The notes beneath the pieces are model-generated. The model was not told where the DNA came from, ran no database searches, and saw only the letters and a program-made list of their open reading frames with translations. This document shows, piece by piece, positions 1-10,681 of a stretch of 64,000 nt of DNA (its first letter is position 1; each line of letters opens with the position of its first letter). Location: NCBI RefSeq assembly GCF_008710155.1, contig NZ_VYPZ01000006.1, positions 124,001 to 188,000 on the forward strand. Direction: 5' to 3'. Source of the DNA: Sphingobium limneticum. Its GTDB lineage: Bacteria > Pseudomonadota > Alphaproteobacteria > Sphingomonadales > Sphingomonadaceae. The translations under genes were made by a program, and so were the position numbers.

Positions 1-494
1 ATGCGCGGTACTTCCAGGCAGCCGACGGTGACATCCGCGCCACTGTCGACATGCTGCTGGAGCATCAGCTCATAGTCCATCTTGTAGACATGATCGCCAG
101 CCAGGATGACCATATATTCGGGCGCATAAGCCTCGATAATGTCGATATTCTGGTACACGGCGTCGGCTGTACCCTCATACCACTGGCTTTCCGATATGCG
201 CTGGCTGGCGGGCAATATATCGAAACTCTCATTGCGTTCGGGGCGCAGGAAGTTCCAGCCGCGTTGCAAATGGCGGATCAGCGAATGGGCCTTATATTGC
301 GTCGCGACCCCGATGCGGCGGATGCCGCTGTTGAGCGCATTGGACAGGGCAAAGTCGATGATCCGTGCCTTGCCGCCGAAATGCACGGCCGGCTTGGCGC
401 GTCGGTCGGTCAGTTCCGCCAGCCGACTGCCGCGACCACCGGCCAGGACATAGGCCATGGCGTCACGCGCGATCGGCTGATATTTGCTCTGCAT
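1..494 (-). CDS. glgC: Glucose-1-phosphate adenylyltransferase, N-terminal part (runs off left edge)
   Basis: ADP-glucose pyrophosphorylase makes ADP-glucose from glucose-1-phosphate and ATP, the committed step of bacterial glycogen synthesis in the cytoplasm. Only about 164 N-terminal codons lie in the window. Seen in the translation: start [20 protein letters not shown], the nucleotide-binding LAGGRGSRL loop (residues 17-25), the [15 protein letters not shown] stretch and a later [12 protein letters not shown] block, all typical of GlgC. It is the last of three same-strand genes (glgP, glgB, glgC) and starts 49 bp after the glgB stop, so a shared transcript is likely. Allosteric-site residues of the C-terminal half cannot be judged. 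Confidence 0.95.
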   Translation of the reverse strand, partial: MQSKYQPIARDAMAYVLAGGRGSRLAELTDRRAKPAVHFGGKARIIDFALSNALNSGIRRIGVATQYKAHSLIRHLQRGWNFLRPERNESFDILPASQRISESQWYEGTADAVYQNIDIIEAYAPEYMVILAGDHVYKMDYELMLQQHVDSGADVTVGCLEVPR

Positions 495-543
495 AGGGCC
501 TCTCCTCATCCTGCCCGCGACTGCCTGCACGCGCCGTCGGTGT

Positions 544-2706
544 TCAATAATCCAGTTCCAGCATCAAGGTTGCGAAGGGCGGGATGGTGATGTTCGCCCA
601 TCCTTCCTCATCGGCTTCCACCTGCCCCATATTGCCCGCGCCACTGCCGCCATAATCCGCCGCGTCACTGTTCAATATCTCGCGCCACAATCCGCCGGAC
701 GGCAGACGCATCCGATAGCCATGGCGCAGCACTGGGGTAAAATGGCTGATGATGACGATCGGCCGGACACCCGGCGCGCGCCGTTGCCAGGCGAAGACGG
801 AGTCCGCCGCGCCATCCACCAGCACCCATTCGAACCCCTCCGCCTCGCAATCGCGCGCATGCAGCGCCGGGCGGGATCGGTAGAGATGATTGAGATCGCC
901 CACCAGCCGCTGCACGCCCAGATGCGGCCCATGGTCCAGCAGATCCCAGTCGAGCGCGCGATCCTCGCTCCATTCGCTGCGCTGGGCGAATTCCTGCCCC
1001 ATGAACAGCAGCTTCTTGCCGGGATAGCCCCACATGAAGGCATAATAGGCCCGCAGCGTCGCGAACTTCTGCCAGTCGTCGCCGGCCATCTTGTGCAGCA
1101 TGGACGCCTTGCCATGCACCACCTCGTCATGGCTCAATGCCAGCACGAAATTCTCGGTAAAGGCGTAGAGCAGGCCGAAGGTGATGTCGTCATGATGATG
1201 GGCGCGATGCACGGCATCACGCTGCAAATAGCGCAGCGTGTCGTGCATGAAGCCCATATTCCATTTGAACCCGAAGCCCAGCCCGCCGGTATCCACAGGC
1301 TGTGACACGCCGGGCCAACTGGTCGATTCCTCGGCAATGGTCATGATGCCGGGATGCGCGCCATAGAGCGCCTTGTTCATCTGCTGGAGGAAGGCGACCG
1401 CCTCCACATTTTCCCGGCCACCATGGTCGTTGGGTATCCATTCGCCCGGCGCGCGCGAATAGTCGAGATAGAGCATCGAGGCGACGGCATCGACCCGCAG
1501 GCCATCGACATGATAGCGTTCGGCCCAGAACAGCGCATTGTTGACCAGATATTGCGCCACTTCGCGCCGACCGAAATTATAGATGGCCGTGTTCCAGTCG
1601 GGGTGGAAACCCTTGCGCGGATCGGCATGTTCGTACAGCGCGGTGCCGTCGAAATGGGCCAACCCATGTTCATCGGTCGGAAAATGGGCCGGCACCCAGT
1701 CGAGCAGAATGCCGATCCCTGCCCGATGTGCGCCATCGACGAAACGCGCGAACCCATCGGGATCGCCAAAGCGCGCGGTCGGCGCATACAGGCCCAGCGT
1801 CTGATACCCCCAGCTGGGATCATAGGGAAATTCGCTGATCGGCAGAAATTCGATATGGGTAAAGCCCATCCCCGCCACATAGGGGATCAACCGATCGGCC
1901 AGTTGATCCCAGCTCAGAAAATCGCCCTGCTCGTTCCGCTGCCATGACCCGGCATGGACTTCGTAGATCGATATTGGCTGGCGCCGCGCGTCGGCCGTGC
2001 GCCAATGATCGCGATGGCGGTCGTCGCCCCATATATGGTCCGCCGGCGCCGCGACGATGGAGGCCGTGGACGGGCGCAACTCCGCCGCAAAGGCGAAGGG
2101 GTCGGCCTTGAGCGGCAACAGCACGCCGTCCGCGCCGACAATCTCATATTTATAGGCGCTGCCCGGACCGACCTCGGGCAGGAAAATCTCCCACAGGCCC
2201 GCATCCGCGCGGTGGCGCATCAGCGAGCGCCGCCCATCCCATCGGTTGAAGTCGCCGACCACCGACACCCGCAAAGCATTGGGTGCCCAGACCGCGAAAT
2301 GCGCGCCGGTCACGCCTTCATGGGTGATGACATGCGCGCCCAGCTTGTCGAACAGCCGGCCATGCGATCCTTCGGCCAGATAATGATCGTCCATCGGCCC
2401 CAGCACCGGCCCGAACCCATAAGGGTCGACCAGCGCATAGCTGCCGCCATCGCCATAGGTCGCGACATAGCGGAGCGGCTGACGCTTTTTGACTGCGACC
2501 TTGCCGAAAAACAGCCCGTCGCCATGGACCTGCTCCAGCATACCCACGCTCTTGCCGTCCAGCGTCTGCGCCTCCACGCCTACTGCCTCGGGTAACAGAA
2601 CGCAGGCGGTGAAGCCCTTTTCCACCGGATGGACGCCAAGCGTGGCGAAGGGATCGTCGTCCAGCCCGTTGATCAATCGGTCGATCTGTTCGGGCTTCAA
2701 CGCCAT
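544..2706 (-). CDS. glgB: 1,4-alpha-glucan branching enzyme
   Basis: Glycogen branching enzyme: cuts alpha-1,4 chains and re-joins them as alpha-1,6 branches. 720 residues, normal for long-form GlgB. The N-terminal region and a CBM48-type module (around residues 130-215, with [18 protein letters not shown]) precede a GH13 barrel. Catalytic residues are visible: nucleophile D406 in DGLRVDAV, acid/base E459 in TIAEEST, and D527 in [10 protein letters not shown]. The C-terminal beta-sandwich ends [12 protein letters not shown]. It lies between glgP (18 bp upstream) and glgC, as in many glycogen operons. No disruption seen. Confidence 0.97.
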   Translation of the reverse strand: MALKPEQIDRLINGLDDDPFATLGVHPVEKGFTACVLLPEAVGVEAQTLDGKSVGMLEQVHGDGLFFGKVAVKKRQPLRYVATYGDGGSYALVDPYGFGPVLGPMDDHYLAEGSHGRLFDKLGAHVITHEGVTGAHFAVWAPNALRVSVVGDFNRWDGRRSLMRHRADAGLWEIFLPEVGPGSAYKYEIVGADGVLLPLKADPFAFAAELRPSTASIVAAPADHIWGDDRHRDHWRTADARRQPISIYEVHAGSWQRNEQGDFLSWDQLADRLIPYVAGMGFTHIEFLPISEFPYDPSWGYQTLGLYAPTARFGDPDGFARFVDGAHRAGIGILLDWVPAHFPTDEHGLAHFDGTALYEHADPRKGFHPDWNTAIYNFGRREVAQYLVNNALFWAERYHVDGLRVDAVASMLYLDYSRAPGEWIPNDHGGRENVEAVAFLQQMNKALYGAHPGIMTIAEESTSWPGVSQPVDTGGLGFGFKWNMGFMHDTLRYLQRDAVHRAHHHDDITFGLLYAFTENFVLALSHDEVVHGKASMLHKMAGDDWQKFATLRAYYAFMWGYPGKKLLFMGQEFAQRSEWSEDRALDWDLLDHGPHLGVQRLVGDLNHLYRSRPALHARDCEAEGFEWVLVDGAADSVFAWQRRAPGVRPIVIISHFTPVLRHGYRMRLPSGGLWREILNSDAADYGGSGAGNMGQVEADEEGWANITIPPFATLMLELDY

Positions 2707-2724
2707 CCTATCCCTTCATCCTCA

Positions 2725-5211
2725 TCATGGTGCGATCTTCCAGATGTCGGCCGCATATTCGCGGATCGTGCGGTCGGATGAGAACCATCCCATCCGTGCG
2801 ACATTATGGATCGCCTTCTTCGCCCACAACGCCTGATCCGACCATAAAGTATCGACGCGGCGCTGCGCGGCGGAATAGCTGTCGAAATCGGCCGCGAGCA
2901 TGAACCAGTCATGGTCGTAAATGCCCTGCACCAGCCCCTTGTACCGATCCGGATCGTCGGGGGAAAAGACGCCGCTGGCAATGGCATCCAGCGCCTGTCC
3001 CAATTCCCGGCTCTGGCCGATGACGTCGCGTGGCACATAGCCCTGCGCGCGCCGCTCGTTCACTTCCTGCGCGGTCAGGCCGAAGATGATGATATTATCA
3101 TCCCCCACATGGTCGCGCATTTCGACATTGGCGCCATCCAGCGTGCCGATGGTCAGCGCGCCGTTGACCGCGAACTTCATGTTCCCGGTGCCGGACGCTT
3201 CCATGCCCGCCGTCGAAATCTGTTCGGACAGGTCGGCGGCCGGGATCATCACTTCCGCCATGGACACATTGTAATTGGGCACGAATTGGAGCTTCAGCAG
3301 GCCCTGTACCGCCGGATCATGATTGACCGCGCGAGCGACGTCACCCGCCAGTTTGATGATCAGCTTGGCATTATGATAGCTGGGCGCCGCCTTGCCCCCG
3401 AACAGCTTCACGCGCGGCACCCAATCCTTTTCCGGGTGCGACCGGATCTGGTCGTAGAGCGACACCGCCTCCACGATATTGAGCAACTGCCGCTTATATT
3501 CGTGGATGCGCTTGATCTGGATGTCGAACAAAGCCGCCGGGTCGATCCGCGCATTGATCCGCTTGCGCAGCAGGTTCGCCAGCTCCACCTTGTTTGCGGT
3601 TTTGACGGCCAGGAATTTCTCCTGAAAGCCGCTGTCGTCGGCAAAAGCGTTCAGATCGCGGAGCGCCTCCGCATCGTCCAGAAACTTGTCGCCGATCACC
3701 TCGCGGATCAGGCCGGTCAGCCCCGGATTGCACTGCATCAACCAGCGGCGGAAGGTGACGCCATTGGTCTTGTTGTTGATCCGCGTGGGATAGAGTGTGT
3801 GCAGGTCGGCAAAGACCGTCACCTTCATCAGGTCGGTGTGCAGCGCCGACACGCCATTGACGCTATGCGAACCGGCAAAGGCCAGATTGCCCATCCGCAC
3901 GCGCCGCTCGCCACCTTCGTCGATCAGCGAAATCGCGCCGATCGCGCCATCGTCAAAATGGCCGGACCCATCCTCTTTTTTAAGGCGGCGCGCTTCACCC
4001 AGCAATTTGCTGTTGATCGCATAGACGATCTGCATGTGCCGGGGCAGCAACCGCTCGAACAGAGGCACCGGCCAGCTTTCCAGCGCCTCGGGCAGCAGCG
4101 TGTGATTGGTGTAGCTGAAGGTCCGCCGGGTGATGTCCCACGCCGCGCCGAAATCGATCCCATGATCGTCCAGCAATATGCGCATCAATTCCGCCACCGC
4201 GACTGCCGGATGGGTGTCGTTCAGCTGGATCGCCGCCTTGTCCGCCAGCGTTTCGATGCTGCCGAAGTATTGGATGTGCCGCCGAACGATGTCCTGCAAC
4301 GATGCGGAGGAGAAGAAATATTCCTGCCGCAACCGCAACTCCTGCCCGGCGGGCGACGAGTCGGCGGGATAGAGCACCCGCGTCAGCGCCTCGGCCCGGT
4401 TGCTTTCGGACAGCGCACCGATGTGATCGCCCGCATTAAACTTGTCGAGCAGGATCGGGTCGATCGGCTGCGCTTCCCACAGGCGCAACGTATTGATCCG
4501 CTTGCCGCGCCAGCCCGCGATCGGCGTGTCATAGGGGGTTGCGATCACGCGTTCGGCCGGCCGCCAGCGCATCTGGTGCGGCCCGGCATCCTCACCCTCG
4601 GCCGGATCGACACGGCCGCTGAAGCCGATTTCGTAACTCGCCTCGCGCCGTTCGAATTCCCACGGATTGCCGTGCGCCAGCCAGTTTTCGGGCAATTCGA
4701 CCTGCCAGCCGTCGCTGATTTCCTGCCGAAACATGCCGTTGACGTATCGGATGCCATAGCCATAGGCCGGCACGTCCACCGTCGCCATGCTCTCCATGAA
4801 GCAGGCGGCCAGCCGACCCAGACCGCCATTGCCCAGCGCCGCATCCGGCTCCAGCGCGGCGATGATGTCGATATCCACGCCCAGTGACGCCAGCGCCGCC
4901 TGCATATCGTCCAGCATTTCCATGTTGGACGCGGCATCGCGCATCAACCGGCCGATCAGGAATTCCAGGCTCAGATAATAGACCCGCCGCCCTTCTTCCT
5001 CATAGGTTTTCTGGGTGGAGGTGATCCAGGCGTCGATCACGCGGTCGCGAATGGCCAGGATCACCGCATGCAGCCAATCGTGCGGCTTGGCGGCGGCGGC
5101 ATTCTTGCCGATGCGATAGGTCAGCCGCTCGACAATCTCATGCGCCAGGACTTCCGGATCGACCTGACGGGGTGCAGGCTTGGGAAGTTTCGTCTGGCCC
5201 TTGAGAGTCAT
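2725..5211 (-). CDS. glgP: Glycogen/starch phosphorylase
   Basis: Glycogen phosphorylase releases glucose-1-phosphate from chain ends using PLP. About 828 residues. The PLP-lysine region reads EASGTGNMKFAVNGALTIG; other family blocks are GNGGLGRLAACFMESMA and IQLNDTHPAVAVAELMR. I chose the ATG at 5211 (MTLKGQTKLPKP) because a GGGGGA Shine-Dalgarno lies about 7-8 nt upstream; an in-frame start at 5265 would add 18 residues without such a site. First of the glgP-glgB-glgC run, so breakdown and synthesis enzymes are probably co-expressed. An upstream serine hydrolase gene on the same strand ends about 108 bp away. Confidence 0.96.
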   Translation of the reverse strand: MTLKGQTKLPKPAPRQVDPEVLAHEIVERLTYRIGKNAAAAKPHDWLHAVILAIRDRVIDAWITSTQKTYEEEGRRVYYLSLEFLIGRLMRDAASNMEMLDDMQAALASLGVDIDIIAALEPDAALGNGGLGRLAACFMESMATVDVPAYGYGIRYVNGMFRQEISDGWQVELPENWLAHGNPWEFERREASYEIGFSGRVDPAEGEDAGPHQMRWRPAERVIATPYDTPIAGWRGKRINTLRLWEAQPIDPILLDKFNAGDHIGALSESNRAEALTRVLYPADSSPAGQELRLRQEYFFSSASLQDIVRRHIQYFGSIETLADKAAIQLNDTHPAVAVAELMRILLDDHGIDFGAAWDITRRTFSYTNHTLLPEALESWPVPLFERLLPRHMQIVYAINSKLLGEARRLKKEDGSGHFDDGAIGAISLIDEGGERRVRMGNLAFAGSHSVNGVSALHTDLMKVTVFADLHTLYPTRINNKTNGVTFRRWLMQCNPGLTGLIREVIGDKFLDDAEALRDLNAFADDSGFQEKFLAVKTANKVELANLLRKRINARIDPAALFDIQIKRIHEYKRQLLNIVEAVSLYDQIRSHPEKDWVPRVKLFGGKAAPSYHNAKLIIKLAGDVARAVNHDPAVQGLLKLQFVPNYNVSMAEVMIPAADLSEQISTAGMEASGTGNMKFAVNGALTIGTLDGANVEMRDHVGDDNIIIFGLTAQEVNERRAQGYVPRDVIGQSRELGQALDAIASGVFSPDDPDRYKGLVQGIYDHDWFMLAADFDSYSAAQRRVDTLWSDQALWAKKAIHNVARMGWFSSDRTIREYAADIWKIAP

Positions 5212-5319
5212 CGCGCAATCCCCCTGATGAGTCACCGCGGATGATGGCACAGCGTTCCGCGCCACGCCATGCCATTTTTGCGGTGCAGCAATAACTTACC
5301 GCACCGGATTTCGATCCGT

Positions 5320-6531
5320 TCAGGCCGTGTGTCGCGTCATGATCGCGTCCGCCACCCCGGCGCGCAACTGCGCCCGCACCGGATAGGTGCCGGACGGCAG
5401 ATGCTGGGTCATGAACAGGCCGATCAACCGCTCGACCGGGTCGATCCAGAAATAGGTCGAAAAGACGCCGCCCCAATAATATTCGTGGGTTTGGAGGCCC
5501 ATGGCGAAACCCAGCCCGAAGCCGACGCCCTGATAATCCGCCTCGCTGAACATCGCGCTGGACATACTGGACAGGTCGCCGCCGCCCGGCAACTGGTTGC
5601 TGCGCATCTGATCGACCGTCTCCGTCGTCAGCAGCCGCACGCCATCCAGTTCCCCGCCGCGCAGCAGCATGCGCGCGAAGCGATGATAGTCCGCCACCGA
5701 AGACACCAGCCCGCCGCCGCCCGACAGGAAACGCCCGGTTCGACGCCAGCCGCTGCGCGCGCCGAGATCGGCCACGCTGATGCTGCCGCCCTCGTCCAGT
5801 CGCCAGGCGTCGGTCATGCGGTGCGCCTTCTCGTCCGGCAGCATGAAGGTCGTGTCGACCATGCCCAGCGGATCGAGGATGTTCGTACGGAAGAACGTCT
5901 CCAGATTCAGCCCGCTCAGCCGCTCCACCACCACGCCCAGCACATCGGTGGACACCGAATAATTCCACTTGTCGCCCGGCGAAAATTCCAGCGGCAGCGT
6001 GGCCAGATCGGCGATGAACCGGTCGGACGTCCGCGGCTGCTGAAATTCGTCCAGGCCCAGCTTGCGATAGCGCGCGTCGATCGCCGTCTGGCGTTGCAAG
6101 CCATAGGTCAGGCCGGACGTATGGCGCAGCAGGTCGATCATCAACATCGGTCGTTTAGGCTTGGCCCGGTTGGCCTGCCCCACGCGCAGATCGGCAAATT
6201 CGGGGATGATATTGGCCACCGGCGTATCCAGCGCGACCTTGCCCGCCTCCAACAGCATCATGAAGGCGACGGAGGTGATCGGCTTGGTCATCGACGCGAT
6301 GCGATAGAGCGCGTCCGCCTGCAACGGCTCTCCGCTCGCCCGCGCCTGCCCCCGCACCACCGACAGCAGCACCTGCTCATCGCGCGACAACAGCAACTGC
6401 ATATGGGGCAGCTTGCCGCTGGCCAGATAGGTGCGATCCAGATGGTCGACCAGCGCGCCCAGTCGATCCGGGTCCATCCCCGCCGCCGAAGCCGCCTTGC
6501 CGTCGATTCCGTCCACCATGCCGCCTGCCAT
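5320..6531 (-). CDS. Serine hydrolase, class C beta-lactamase-like (EstB family)
   Basis: Beta-lactamase-fold serine hydrolase of 403 residues, probably an esterase rather than a true beta-lactamase. The nucleophile motif SMTK is at residues 80-83, and the tyrosine motif is Y191-S-V in NYSVSTDVLG, the form common in EstB-like esterases. The C-terminal GLGFAMGLQ and YYWGGVFSTYFWIDP segments are typical of this family, the latter standing at the position of the KTG/HxG triad. No clear signal peptide, so it may be cytoplasmic. Substrate unknown. It precedes glgP on the same strand, but nothing ties it functionally to glycogen. Confidence 0.85.
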   Translation of the reverse strand: MAGGMVDGIDGKAASAAGMDPDRLGALVDHLDRTYLASGKLPHMQLLLSRDEQVLLSVVRGQARASGEPLQADALYRIASMTKPITSVAFMMLLEAGKVALDTPVANIIPEFADLRVGQANRAKPKRPMLMIDLLRHTSGLTYGLQRQTAIDARYRKLGLDEFQQPRTSDRFIADLATLPLEFSPGDKWNYSVSTDVLGVVVERLSGLNLETFFRTNILDPLGMVDTTFMLPDEKAHRMTDAWRLDEGGSISVADLGARSGWRRTGRFLSGGGGLVSSVADYHRFARMLLRGGELDGVRLLTTETVDQMRSNQLPGGGDLSSMSSAMFSEADYQGVGFGLGFAMGLQTHEYYWGGVFSTYFWIDPVERLIGLFMTQHLPSGTYPVRAQLRAGVADAIMTRHTA

Positions 6532-6655
6532 TCCCGTGTCGCCCCCTCCCCGCTAACGCAGCGGGCCGGGCGCGTAAACAGCTTGGCCGTTGCCAAGACC
6601 CCACCCGCCCCTCTATGGCAACGCGCCAGAACAGCATAACTGGACCACCACAGGC

Positions 6656-7168
6656 ATGGCCACCGGCCTCTCCGCTATCTTCATGGCCAACCGCCCCGCC
6701 CTGCTGCGTTTCCTGCGCGCGCGCGGCGCGGGGGACGATGCCGAAGATCTGTTGCAGGATATGTGGATGAAGCTGGAGGCCAAGGATCTTGGCCCGGTTT
6801 CCGATCCGCTGCCCTATCTGTATCGCATGGCGAACAATCTGATGCTGGACCGCTATCGGTCCGCCACGCGGCGCGAACGGCGCGAACAGGATTGGGCCGA
6901 GGGTGCGGGCGGCGTGATGGCCGACCCGAACGAAGATATCGCCGTCGACGATCGCATGGTCCTGAACGAGCAGTTGAACGAGGCGCGCGCCGTGCTGCGC
7001 GATCTTGGCCCGCGCGTCGAACTGGTGTTCCGCCGCTTTCGGATCGAGGGGGTGGGCCAGCGGGTCATTGCCGATGAGCTGGGCGTCAGCCTGACCACGG
7101 TGGAGAAGGATCTGCAAAAGGCCTATCGGGCCATGCTGACGCTCAAGCAGAAAATGGATACGGAATGA
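6656..7168 (+). CDS. ECF RNA polymerase sigma factor, FecI-like
   Basis: Extracytoplasmic-function sigma factor of about 170 residues. Region 2 contains GAGDDAEDLLQDMWMKL and the helix LPYLYRMANNLMLDRYRS; region 4 has the helix-turn-helix RVIADELGVSLTTVEKDLQKAY. It is the first gene of a FecI/FecR/TonB-receptor cassette, so it should be released by the FecR protein when the receptor binds its ligand, then drive the locus. I chose ATG 6656 (MATGLSAIFMANRP); a TTG at 6590 would add 22 residues with no visible ribosome site. The gene ends 37 bp before fecR. Target promoters cannot be deduced. Confidence 0.9.
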   Translation: MATGLSAIFMANRPALLRFLRARGAGDDAEDLLQDMWMKLEAKDLGPVSDPLPYLYRMANNLMLDRYRSATRRERREQDWAEGAGGVMADPNEDIAVDDRMVLNEQLNEARAVLRDLGPRVELVFRRFRIEGVGQRVIADELGVSLTTVEKDLQKAYRAMLTLKQKMDTE

Positions 7169-7205
7169 GCGGGTCGGCGGCGTCCTGTCTCGCAAGGGGC
7201 AAAAA

Positions 7206-8156
7206 ATGAACGGGGCTGAAGCCATGATCAACGAGGAGGCGCTGGGTTGGGTCATCCAAACCCGCGATCCGGCATTTAGCGACTGGGACGGCTTCACCGC
7301 ATGGCTGGAGGCGGACCCTGCGCATGCGTCCGCCTATGACGCGCTGATGCTGGCGGACAGCGAGTTGGACAGCCTCGTGCCGCCCGAACCCGTCGCCATG
7401 CCACCCATCGCCGCCAACGATCCGGGTGTCCGCGCGCGTCGTCCGCTGCGCTGGATCGGCGGCGGCGCGGTCGCGGCAGCCCTTGTTGCAGCTGTCTCTT
7501 TCGGTGTCGCAAACCGCAGCGATATCTACAGCGTCACCACCCGGCCCGGCGAAACCCGCCTCATCGCGCTGGACGACGGCACGAAGGTAGAGCTGAACGG
7601 CGGCACCACCATGCGCTTCGATCGCAAGGATGCCCGCTTCGCCGCGCTGGACGCGGGCGAGGCCGCCTTCACCGTGCGCCATGATGCCGCCAATCCCTTC
7701 CGCGTGACCGTGGGCGACGCGGTGTTCGAAGATGCCGGCACCGTCTTCAACATCGTGCACACCAACGCCGCGACCCGCATCGGCGTGTCGGAAGGCAAGG
7801 TGATCTACAATCCGCAGGCCGAAGCGATCGCCCTGCCCGCCGGCCGCGCGCTGGCCGACGATGCGCAGGGCCTGCGCGTCATGGACATCGCGCCCGCCGC
7901 CGTCGCCAGCTGGCGTCAGGGGCAACTGGTCTACAGCAACGCGCCCGTCACGCAGGTGGCCGAAGACGCCGCCCGCTCGCTGGGCCTGACCGTGCAGTTC
8001 ACGCCGCAGGTGCAGGCGATGCGCTTTACCGGCACGCTGCCGCTGGACCGCGACCCTGAGCGCTTCTTTGCGCAGGCCGCGCCGTTGATGGGCTTGTCTG
8101 CCGTGCGTCAGGGGGACGCATGGCTGTTGAAGGAGGGAAATGGGCCGCAGAACTGA
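7206..8156 (+). CDS. FecR-type anti-sigma factor
   Basis: Inner-membrane anti-sigma/sigma regulator of 316 residues. The N-terminal DUF4880-like segment (EEALGWVIQTRDPAFSDWDGF) should bind the sigma factor. A transmembrane helix follows at about residues 79-100 (GGGAVAAALVAAVSFGVANR), then a periplasmic FecR domain (VTTRPGETRLIALDDGTKVEL) and a C-terminal part that normally contacts the receptor's STN domain. The start is supported by an AAGGGG ribosome site 6-7 nt before ATG 7206. Its 3' end overlaps the receptor gene by 17 bp, implying translational coupling. Confidence 0.92.
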   Translation: MNGAEAMINEEALGWVIQTRDPAFSDWDGFTAWLEADPAHASAYDALMLADSELDSLVPPEPVAMPPIAANDPGVRARRPLRWIGGGAVAAALVAAVSFGVANRSDIYSVTTRPGETRLIALDDGTKVELNGGTTMRFDRKDARFAALDAGEAAFTVRHDAANPFRVTVGDAVFEDAGTVFNIVHTNAATRIGVSEGKVIYNPQAEAIALPAGRALADDAQGLRVMDIAPAAVASWRQGQLVYSNAPVTQVAEDAARSLGLTVQFTPQVQAMRFTGTLPLDRDPERFFAQAAPLMGLSAVRQGDAWLLKEGNGPQN

Positions 8157-10584
8157 CCTTCTGATCGTCACCACGCCCCTCTTCGCGATCGCCGCAGCGA
8201 CAGCAACGCCCGCTCTAGGGGCGGACAGACAGGATATCAGCATCGCCCCCGGAAGGCTCGGGGACGCGGCGATAGCGCTCGGCCGTCAGACCGGCGCCGG
8301 CATCGGCATGTCGGACCAGTCGCTCGCCAGCCTGCGCACCCCCGCTATTCAGGGCCGGATGAACGCGGAATCCGCGTTACGCCAACTGCTCAAGGGCAGC
8401 GGCGCGAAAGCACAACGCATCGGCGCCAATGGCTGGCGCATCGTCCGCGCCAAATCCCCGCCCCCGCCATCGGCCGCCCCCGCGCCGGTCCAGGCCGCCC
8501 CGCTGGCCGATCAGCCGCCCGCCGAAATCATCGTCACCGCTTCCAAGCGCGACACGCCGCTTCCCCGCTACGCCGGCATGGTCGAAGCGCTGGACAGCAG
8601 CCTGTTCACGTCGGGCGAAGCATCGGGCGGGACCGCCACCTTGCTGGCTCGGGTGGCGAGCCTCAGTTCCACCCATGCCGGCGCCGGCCGCAACAAGCTA
8701 TTCATCCGCGCCATCGCGGATTCGGGCGTTGCCGGTCCGACCCAGGCGACCACCGGCCAATATCTGGGCGACATGCGGCTGAACTATGCCGCGCCCGACC
8801 CCGACCTCAAACTCTACGACGTCGGCCGGGTCGAGGTGCTGGAAGGGCCGCAGGGCACGTTGTACGGCGCCGGGTCGCTGGGCGGTATCATCCGCCTGAT
8901 GCCCAACGCCCCCAACCTTGCCGAATATGGCGGGCAGATGTCGGCCGGCCTGTCCGCGACCCAGCATGGCGATCCGGGCGGCGACCTGTCCGCCACGCTC
9001 AACATCCCCATCGTCTTGGAGAAGCTGGCGCTGCGCGTCGTGGGCTATGGCGTGCAGGACGGCGGCTATATCGACGACGTCAATCGCGGCAAGGACGACG
9101 TCAATCGGATGCGTACCTATGGCGGCCGCGCCGCGCTGCGCTTCGCCCCCGGTGACGGCTGGATCATCGACCTGAACGGCGTCTACCAGCATATCGACGG
9201 CGACGACGCCCAATATGCCAGCCGGTCGGTCGGCCGACTGCAACGCGCCTCCGCCGTCGCCCAGCCCTATTATTCCGACTATCTGCTGACCAATCTGCGG
9301 ATCGAAAAACAGTGGGACAGCCTGCGCTTCGTCTCCTCCACCGGCTATGTCCGCCACATATTGGCCGAAAGCTACGACGCGACCCAGCCCAATGGCCCGC
9401 CCGCCTTGTTCCGCCAGCGCAACCGGGTCGATATCTTCTCGACCGAAAACCGGCTGGTGCGCGACCTCGACAATGGGCTGGGTTGGATATTGGGCGCCTC
9501 CTATCTGCAAAGCACGTCCGACCTCCATCGCTCGCTCACCTCCTTCGGCACGGCCGAAGTCCAGCCCGCCATCATTCCCGGCGTCCCCATGTACGGCCGG
9601 GGCATGGCGGCGGCGGCGACGGGCGTGCAAAATATGGTCAAGGAAGCGACCATGTTCGGCGAAGCCTCCTTCGAACCGGTCAAGGGGCTGATCGCGACCG
9701 TCGGCGGCCGCCTGACCAACAGCCGCCTGTCGGGCGAGGCGCTCGATCCTGTGGCCGCTTTGTCCTTCAGCGAACTGGCACGGGCGGAGGCGCAGGCCGA
9801 CCGCAGCGAAACGATCTTCCTGCCGTCCGCTTCGCTGCTGACCGACGCCATCCCCGGCCTCACCCTCTATGCCCGTTTCCAGCAGGGCTTCCGCCCCGGC
9901 GGGCTGGCAGTGGATGACCAACGGGTGCGCCGTTACCAGAATGATCGCGCGTCCACCGTGGAGGTCGGCGCGCGCAAGGGTGTGCCGGGCCGCGACGTCT
10001 TCGCCGCCAGCGCCAACATCGCCTATACCGACTGGCGCAATATCCAGGCCGACGTCACCGACCGGATCGGCCTGCCCACCACCGCCAATATCGGCGACGG
10101 GCGCATCTACACGGTCGAAGGGCGCGTCGTCGTGCGACCGCTGCGGCAACTCACGCTCGACGGCAGCGTCATCTATAATGACAGTCGCCTGACCCAGCCG
10201 ACCGATTTCGTGCGCATGCTATCCTATGAAGGGCGCTCGCTCAGCCTGCCCAATGTCGCCAATGTGAGCGGGCGGCTGGCGTTCGATTATCGCACGACCA
10301 TCGGCGACGACATGCGCTTCAACCTGTCCGGCTCGGCCCGCTATGTCGGCAAGTCGCGCCTGGGCGTCGGGCCGATATTGGGCCAGACGCAGGGCGACTA
10401 TGTCGATACCAGCCTGTCCGCCGGCCTGACCCGTGGGGCCGTGCAATATTCGCTCTCGCTCACCAACCTGCTGGATAGCAACGGCAACCGCTTCTCGCTC
10501 GGCACGCCATTCGACCTGCGCACTGATTATTATACCCCGCTGCGACCCCGCACCGTGCGCATCGGCCTCGATTTCGCTTTCTGA
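8140..10584 (+). CDS. TonB-dependent outer-membrane receptor with STN signalling domain
   Basis: FecA-type transducing receptor, 814 residues. After a signal peptide (cleavage near ALGA, residue 29) comes an STN domain at about residues 30-105 (ISIAPGRLGDAAIALGRQTG), a proline/alanine linker, a TonB box-like IIVTASKR and the plug (VEVLEGPQGTLYGAGSLGG). A 22-strand-type barrel follows, ending in phenylalanine (GLDFAF) as expected for outer-membrane insertion. A GGAGGG ribosome site precedes ATG 8140, inside the end of fecR. STN plus fecI/fecR predicts ligand-dependent surface signalling. The ligand (iron chelate, sugar or other) cannot be told from sequence. Confidence 0.93.
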   Translation: MGRRTDLLIVTTPLFAIAAATATPALGADRQDISIAPGRLGDAAIALGRQTGAGIGMSDQSLASLRTPAIQGRMNAESALRQLLKGSGAKAQRIGANGWRIVRAKSPPPPSAAPAPVQAAPLADQPPAEIIVTASKRDTPLPRYAGMVEALDSSLFTSGEASGGTATLLARVASLSSTHAGAGRNKLFIRAIADSGVAGPTQATTGQYLGDMRLNYAAPDPDLKLYDVGRVEVLEGPQGTLYGAGSLGGIIRLMPNAPNLAEYGGQMSAGLSATQHGDPGGDLSATLNIPIVLEKLALRVVGYGVQDGGYIDDVNRGKDDVNRMRTYGGRAALRFAPGDGWIIDLNGVYQHIDGDDAQYASRSVGRLQRASAVAQPYYSDYLLTNLRIEKQWDSLRFVSSTGYVRHILAESYDATQPNGPPALFRQRNRVDIFSTENRLVRDLDNGLGWILGASYLQSTSDLHRSLTSFGTAEVQPAIIPGVPMYGRGMAAAATGVQNMVKEATMFGEASFEPVKGLIATVGGRLTNSRLSGEALDPVAALSFSELARAEAQADRSETIFLPSASLLTDAIPGLTLYARFQQGFRPGGLAVDDQRVRRYQNDRASTVEVGARKGVPGRDVFAASANIAYTDWRNIQADVTDRIGLPTTANIGDGRIYTVEGRVVVRPLRQLTLDGSVIYNDSRLTQPTDFVRMLSYEGRSLSLPNVANVSGRLAFDYRTTIGDDMRFNLSGSARYVGKSRLGVGPILGQTQGDYVDTSLSAGLTRGAVQYSLSLTNLLDSNGNRFSLGTPFDLRTDYYTPLRPRTVRIGLDFAF

Positions 10585-10681
10585 ACAACTATTCATCGCA
10601 TCGACTGACGGAAGCCACGGCCCGGCGACGTCCCATGCGGACGCGCGCACTTGATACAGCGCGACACGCAGAGGAGACATC

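Noticed and set aside
2911-4887. 658-codon open frame on the plus strand opposite glgP
   Set aside because: Arg/His/Gln-rich translation with no family features; it is the antisense shadow of glgP in a GC-rich genome.
5281-5306. CGGTGC...GCACCG hairpin between the serine hydrolase and glgP
   Set aside because: On the minus strand the stem is followed by A residues, not T, so it does not work as a terminator; six bases only.
5320-6531. True class C beta-lactamase (ampC)
   Set aside because: No signal peptide and YSV instead of the YAN motif; better matched to EstB-like esterases.
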